Assembly: GCA_016720935.1 (NCBI GenBank)
Contig: JADKJP010000006.1
Span: 124,001 to 188,000 of the forward strand
Source: Bacteroidota bacterium
Lineage (GTDB): Bacteria > Bacteroidota > Bacteroidia > AKYH767-A > 2013-40CM-41-45
Direction: 5' to 3'
Length of the DNA stretch: 64,000 bases
This document shows, one piece after another, positions 60,986 through 64,000 of this stretch; position 1 is the stretch's first letter; each line of letters starts with the position of its first letter. Position numbers and translations under genes: made by a program. Under the pieces are notes generated by a model that saw only the letters and a program-made list of their open reading frames with translations, did no database searches and had not been told where the DNA came from.

Positions 60986-62418
60986 ACAAAAATATTTTCA
61001 TAAAAAAAACTCCCGTAAGTTCTACGGGAGTTTTTTATGAATGAAAATTTATTTTTACTCAGAGTTGCAAAGTTCTCAAAGAACAATGGAATCGTTTCAA
61101 TTCCTTTCAGGAAATTAAAGACACCGTAATGTTCATTCGGAGAATGAATCAAATCGCTGTCAAGTCCGAATCCCATGAGTACAGACTTCAGTCCAAGTTC
61201 TTTTTCAAATAATGCAACAATCGGAATACTTCCTCCACCGCGGGTAGGAATCGGCTTCTTGCCAAAAGTTTTTTCCATTGCCATGCTTGCCGCTTTGTAA
61301 GCGACAGAATCTGTAGGTGTCACAACTGGTTCTCCGCCATGATGAGGCCTTACTTCAACTTTCACAGATTTTGGTGCAATGCTTTTAAAATGATTGCTGA
61401 ACAATTCCGTAATTTTTTCATTGGATTGATTAGGCACAAGTCGCATGCTGATTTTAGCGAAGGCTTTGGAAGGAAGAACAGTTTTGGATCCTTCGCCTGT
61501 GTATCCTCCCCAAATTCCATTTAACTCAAGTGTTGGACGAATTCCTGTTCGTTCCAGAGTAGAGTATCCTGTTTCACCATGAACATCATCTATACCGAGA
61601 TCTTTTTTGTATTCATCAAGATCAAATGGTGTCTTGTTCAGTTCAGCTCTCTCTGCTGCATTAAGTTCAAGCACTGTATCGTAAAAACCGGGTATCGTAA
61701 TATGATTATTTTTATCCTTCATGGATGCAATCATCTCACACAAAATGGTGATTGGATTTGCCACGGCACCTCCGTAAACACCGGAATGCAAATCACGATT
61801 CGGGCCTGTCACTTCAACTTCGACATAGCTCAATCCGCGTAAACCAACTTCCAGTGAAGGCAGGTCGTTAGCAAGGATGGATGTGTCAGAAATCAGAATG
61901 ACGTCTCCTTTCAGACGGCTTTTGTTATCCCGAACCCATTGTCCAAGGTTGCTGGAGCCGACTTCTTCTTCTCCTTCAATCATGAATTTTACATTGCATG
62001 CAAGTGTTTTTGTTTGCATCATGAGCTCAAAAGCTTTCACATGCATGTATACCTGTCCTTTGTCATCACAGGATCCTCGCGCGTAAATTTTTCCATCACG
62101 GATGACCGGCTCAAAGGGTGGAGTTTCCCAGAGGTTCATCGGATCTGCGGGTTGAACATCGTAATGTCCATAGACGATAACTGTTGGCAACTTCGGGTCT
62201 ACCATCTTTTCTCCATAAACAATTGGATGGCCTTTGGTCGGGCAAACTTCTACCAGATCAGCTCCGGCAGACAATAATTTTTCTTTTATATAATCAGCTG
62301 CTCTTGCAACATCTTTCGCGTATTTGCTATCCGCACTTACAGAAGGAATGCGTAGCAATTCAAAAAGTTCGTCAAGAAATCTTTTTTCATTTGACTGAAT
62401 ATATTCTTTCGTTGTCAT
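60919..62418 (-). CDS. M20 family dipeptidase (frame extended at the 3' end)
   Basis: This 499-codon frame encodes a M20 metallopeptidase. Metal ligands are in VIVYGHYDVQPADPMNLWE, SCDDKGQVYMHVKAFE (bridging Asp), MIEGEEEVGSSNLG (general base Glu), plus VHGETGYSTLERTG and FGLDSDLIHSPNEHYGVFNF. The dimerisation insert lies in the middle. Family members end after IPLFFENFATLSK (about 454 residues), yet the frame runs on for about 45 residues through the terminator hairpin and into the end of the EamA gene. A missing base in the five-T run at 61052-61056 (plus strand) would end it near 61050 with SKK-stop. Confidence 0.85.
   Translation of the reverse strand: MTTKEYIQSNEKRFLDELFELLRIPSVSADSKYAKDVARAADYIKEKLLSAGADLVEVCPTKGHPIVYGEKMVDPKLPTVIVYGHYDVQPADPMNLWETPPFEPVIRDGKIYARGSCDDKGQVYMHVKAFELMMQTKTLACNVKFMIEGEEEVGSSNLGQWVRDNKSRLKGDVILISDTSILANDLPSLEVGLRGLSYVEVEVTGPNRDLHSGVYGGAVANPITILCEMIASMKDKNNHITIPGFYDTVLELNAAERAELNKTPFDLDEYKKDLGIDDVHGETGYSTLERTGIRPTLELNGIWGGYTGEGSKTVLPSKAFAKISMRLVPNQSNEKITELFSNHFKSIAPKSVKVEVRPHHGGEPVVTPTDSVAYKAASMAMEKTFGKKPIPTRGGGSIPIVALFEKELGLKSVLMGFGLDSDLIHSPNEHYGVFNFLKGIETIPLFFENFATLSKNKFSFIKNSRRTYGSFFYENIFVQLFLLMRYTPPRMPPSPARCK
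61004..61036. terminator. Bidirectional rho-independent terminator (EamA/dipeptidase)
   Basis: The 14-bp perfect stem AAAAAACTCCCGTA/TACGGGAGTTTTTT has an AGTTC loop. It sits between the convergent EamA gene and the expected end of the dipeptidase gene, with T-tracts on both strands. Confidence 0.93.
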
Positions 62419-62529
62419 AGGTCGGGATTAAATATTTATGTGAATGATTTTTCAAAGGTATGTCAAATCAGGATAGTTTTAAAAATGCGGACAAAATATT
62501 GTCACCCGATAAAATAAACCTGGTCCGTG

Positions 62530-62844
62530 TTACCACAATCTAAAGAACGCGAATAGTCTCCTTTTTCCGAGATAGGAAAGGTTTGATTCATGACGGTATG
62601 CTTCCTTTTCAAAAATAATATTCCTGTATGCTTTGTGGTGATTTCTATAGCGAATGAGATTGATCAAATAATTCCCCAGGTACAAAAAATAGAAGGGAAG
62701 CACCAGCAATTCCAATTGTTGACGGATGTGTATCTTTTCATGATTCAGAAGTACGGCGTCTGCCCTGAATCGCTGATCAATCAGAATAAAGGGAAAAATT
62801 GTAATTCCCGCACGTCGCATGCGGCGCATAAAGATGAGTATCAA
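62530..62844 (-). CDS. Conserved small protein of unknown function
   Basis: This 104-residue protein contains LLNHEKIHIRQQLELLVLPFYFLYLGNYLINLIRYRNHHKAYRNIIFEKEAYRHESNLSYLGKRR. The HEKIH motif and the downstream FEKEAY pattern look like a zincin-type HExxH core (HEKIHIRQQ), with a membrane helix (LVLPFYFLYLGNYLINLI). Small Bacteroidota proteins with an NHEKIHIRQQLELLVLPFY motif are usually annotated as hypothetical. It lies 10 bp after gpmI on the same strand. Metallopeptidase activity is inference. Confidence 0.6.
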   Translation of the reverse strand: MILIFMRRMRRAGITIFPFILIDQRFRADAVLLNHEKIHIRQQLELLVLPFYFLYLGNYLINLIRYRNHHKAYRNIIFEKEAYRHESNLSYLGKRRLFAFFRLW

Positions 62845-62854
62845 TTTCCGGAAA

Positions 62855-64000
62855 TTAAATAGTCGCTGTTTTTTTCTCTCCTACAAGAACTTTGCCGGTC
62901 ATTTCTTCAGGAATGTTCAGGCCCATCATGGTCAGGATGGTTGGTGCCAGATCCGACAAACGACCATCACTGATATTTCGGAAATCTTTATCAATGAGAA
63001 ACAATGGAACTGGATTCGTAGTGTGGGCTGTATTCGGAGAGCCATCTTCATTGATCATATAATCCGCGTTTCCATGATCCGCTGTGATCAGAAATGAATA
63101 TCCATTCTTTTGTCCTGTTTCAACGACACGTTTCACACAGGCGTCAACAGTTTCAACAGCTTTGACAACGGCATTGAAATCACCCGTATGGCCAACCATG
63201 TCGGCATTCGCGAAATTCAGACATACAAAATCCGGTGTGCCTTTTTCAAGCTCTGCGCAAATCGCATCAGTCACTGCTTTCGCGCTCATTTCAGGTTGAA
63301 GATCATAGGTGGCTACTTTGGGCGATGGAATCATAATCCTGTTTTCACCTGTGAAAGGTTCTTCACGTCCTCCGGAGAAAAAGAAAGTAACGTGTGGGTA
63401 TTTTTCTGTTTCAGCGATACGAATCTGCGCTTTCCCTGCGTTCGCTACAATTTCGCCGAGAGTATTTTTTAAATTGTCTTTGTCGTAAATGATTTTTACA
63501 TTCTGGAAAGTGTCATCATAATTCGTCATTGTCACATAGTAAAGATCCATCCTGTGCATGTTATGTTCATGGAAATCTTTTTGAGTGAGAGCGATCGTAA
63601 TTTCTCTGCATCGGTCCGTTCTGAAATTAAAGCAAAGCACAGCGTCGCCCGGTTCAATTTTTGCCAGCGGATTTTTCTGTTCATCGACAATCACTATTGG
63701 TTTGATAAACTCATCCGTAACTCCTGCCGCATATGATTCCTGTATGGCAGCAGCAGCATCGGTTGAAGCATGGCCTTTTCCATTGACAAGTAAATCATAC
63801 GCCGATAGAATTCTTTCCCACCGTTTATCTCTATCCATTGCATAATACCTGCCAACCACCGAAGCAATTTTACCCGTTGATTTAGCAAAATGCTGACTCA
63901 ATTCATTGATAAATCCGAGCCCACTTTTTGGATCCGTATCACGACCATCCATGAATGCATGAATGAAGGTATTGTCAACATGATTCGCTTTTGCGATATC
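62855..64000 (-). CDS. gpmI: 2,3-bisphosphoglycerate-independent phosphoglycerate mutase (5' end beyond window)
   Basis: The 381 residues read from the window edge contain NTFIHAFMDGRDTDPKSGLGFINEL and GKIASVVGRYYAMDRDKRWER. FNFRTDRCREI, VTFFFSGGREEPFTGENRIMIPSPKVATYDLQPEMSA and FLITADHGNADYMINEDGSPNTAHTTNPVPLFLI (metal-binding Asp-His) follow. They cover most of the alkaline phosphatase-superfamily enzyme; the first 125 or so residues with the catalytic Ser lie off the right edge. The frame is open to base 64000, so the ATG at 63952 is internal. It interconverts 3- and 2-phosphoglycerate. Confidence 0.96.
   Translation of the reverse strand, partial: DIAKANHVDNTFIHAFMDGRDTDPKSGLGFINELSQHFAKSTGKIASVVGRYYAMDRDKRWERILSAYDLLVNGKGHASTDAAAAIQESYAAGVTDEFIKPIVIVDEQKNPLAKIEPGDAVLCFNFRTDRCREITIALTQKDFHEHNMHRMDLYYVTMTNYDDTFQNVKIIYDKDNLKNTLGEIVANAGKAQIRIAETEKYPHVTFFFSGGREEPFTGENRIMIPSPKVATYDLQPEMSAKAVTDAICAELEKGTPDFVCLNFANADMVGHTGDFNAVVKAVETVDACVKRVVETGQKNGYSFLITADHGNADYMINEDGSPNTAHTTNPVPLFLIDKDFRNISDGRLSDLAPTILTMMGLNIPEEMTGKVLVGEKKTATI

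Overview
The window looks like a chromosomal segment of a free-living Bacteroidota (Bacteroidetes) bacterium. The evidence is the TAnnTTTG-type -7 promoter elements, near-absence of strong Shine-Dalgarno sites, a secreted protein with a type IX secretion C-terminal sorting domain, a TonB-dependent receptor with a carboxypeptidase-like regulatory domain, LytS/LytTR signalling, a CorC/GldE-like membrane protein beside a PpiD/SurA-like foldase and lptC, and a Bacteroidota-style TonB energy transducer. Almost everything is chromosomal core or ordinary accessory content. I see no tRNA, rRNA, CRISPR array, transposase or phage gene.

Layout. 1-1.5 kb: the start of an FtsX-type permease and a LolA-like protein (minus strand). 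1.7-3.7 kb: a phosphoribosyltransferase-like gene and a small gene that resembles bacterial eRF1-like proteins, each preceded by a TGA-N6-TCA palindrome, then a CDP-alcohol phosphatidyltransferase. 3.9-4.7 kb: rplU-rpmA with promoter and terminator. 4.7-6.7 kb: an AHSA1-like protein and a WYL regulator plus DinB-like pair; the regulator's TTG start abuts a 14-copy hexanucleotide repeat. 6.9-13 kb: TonB-dependent receptor, orphan 7-TM protein, two tandem paralogous LytS-type kinases and one LytTR regulator, apparently one signalling operon. 13.2-14.9 kb: hemerythrin and head-GIN (DUF2807) genes sharing an upstream element. 15-24.3 kb: DUF2461, TPR proteins, serS, DUF4286, DUF1571, rsmA and a hydroxyacid dehydrogenase. 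24.4-27.5 kb: a secreted protein built from fourteen exactly 52-residue repeats. 27.5-36.3 kb: lysC, GNAT, serA, fbp, an outer-membrane-type protein and mfd. 36.3-39.7 kb: a deacetylase-like lipoprotein and a MacB-type permease. 40-47.4 kb: purH and the rod-shape cluster mreB-mreC-mreD-mrdA-rodA. 47.4-51.5 kb: small membrane protein, TonB, an RprXY-like two-component system and a CxxCH lipoprotein. 51.8-56.4 kb: PpiD/SurA foldase, GldE/CorC protein, a small membrane protein and a decayed lptC. 56.6-64 kb: M13 peptidase, DEAD-box helicase, EamA transporter, M20 dipeptidase, a small protein and gpmI (cut by the window edge).

Three things stand out. First, mreC, mreD and mrdA each carry one single-base poly-T indel, lptC carries four frameshifts and a stop, and the dipeptidase reads through its own terminator. 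Either the consensus has indel errors, or the cell-elongation and LPS-export genes are decaying. Second, several intergenic gaps hold degenerate short-word inverted repeats (GATTG/CAATC or GTTCCGGG/CCCGGAAC words), one as a 98-bp tandem duplication. Third, there are two regulatory hypotheses: a Crp/Fnr-type regulon at 1.7-3 kb and a repeat or G-quadruplex switch at 5.3 kb.

All product names come from motif and family recognition by eye; no database search was run.
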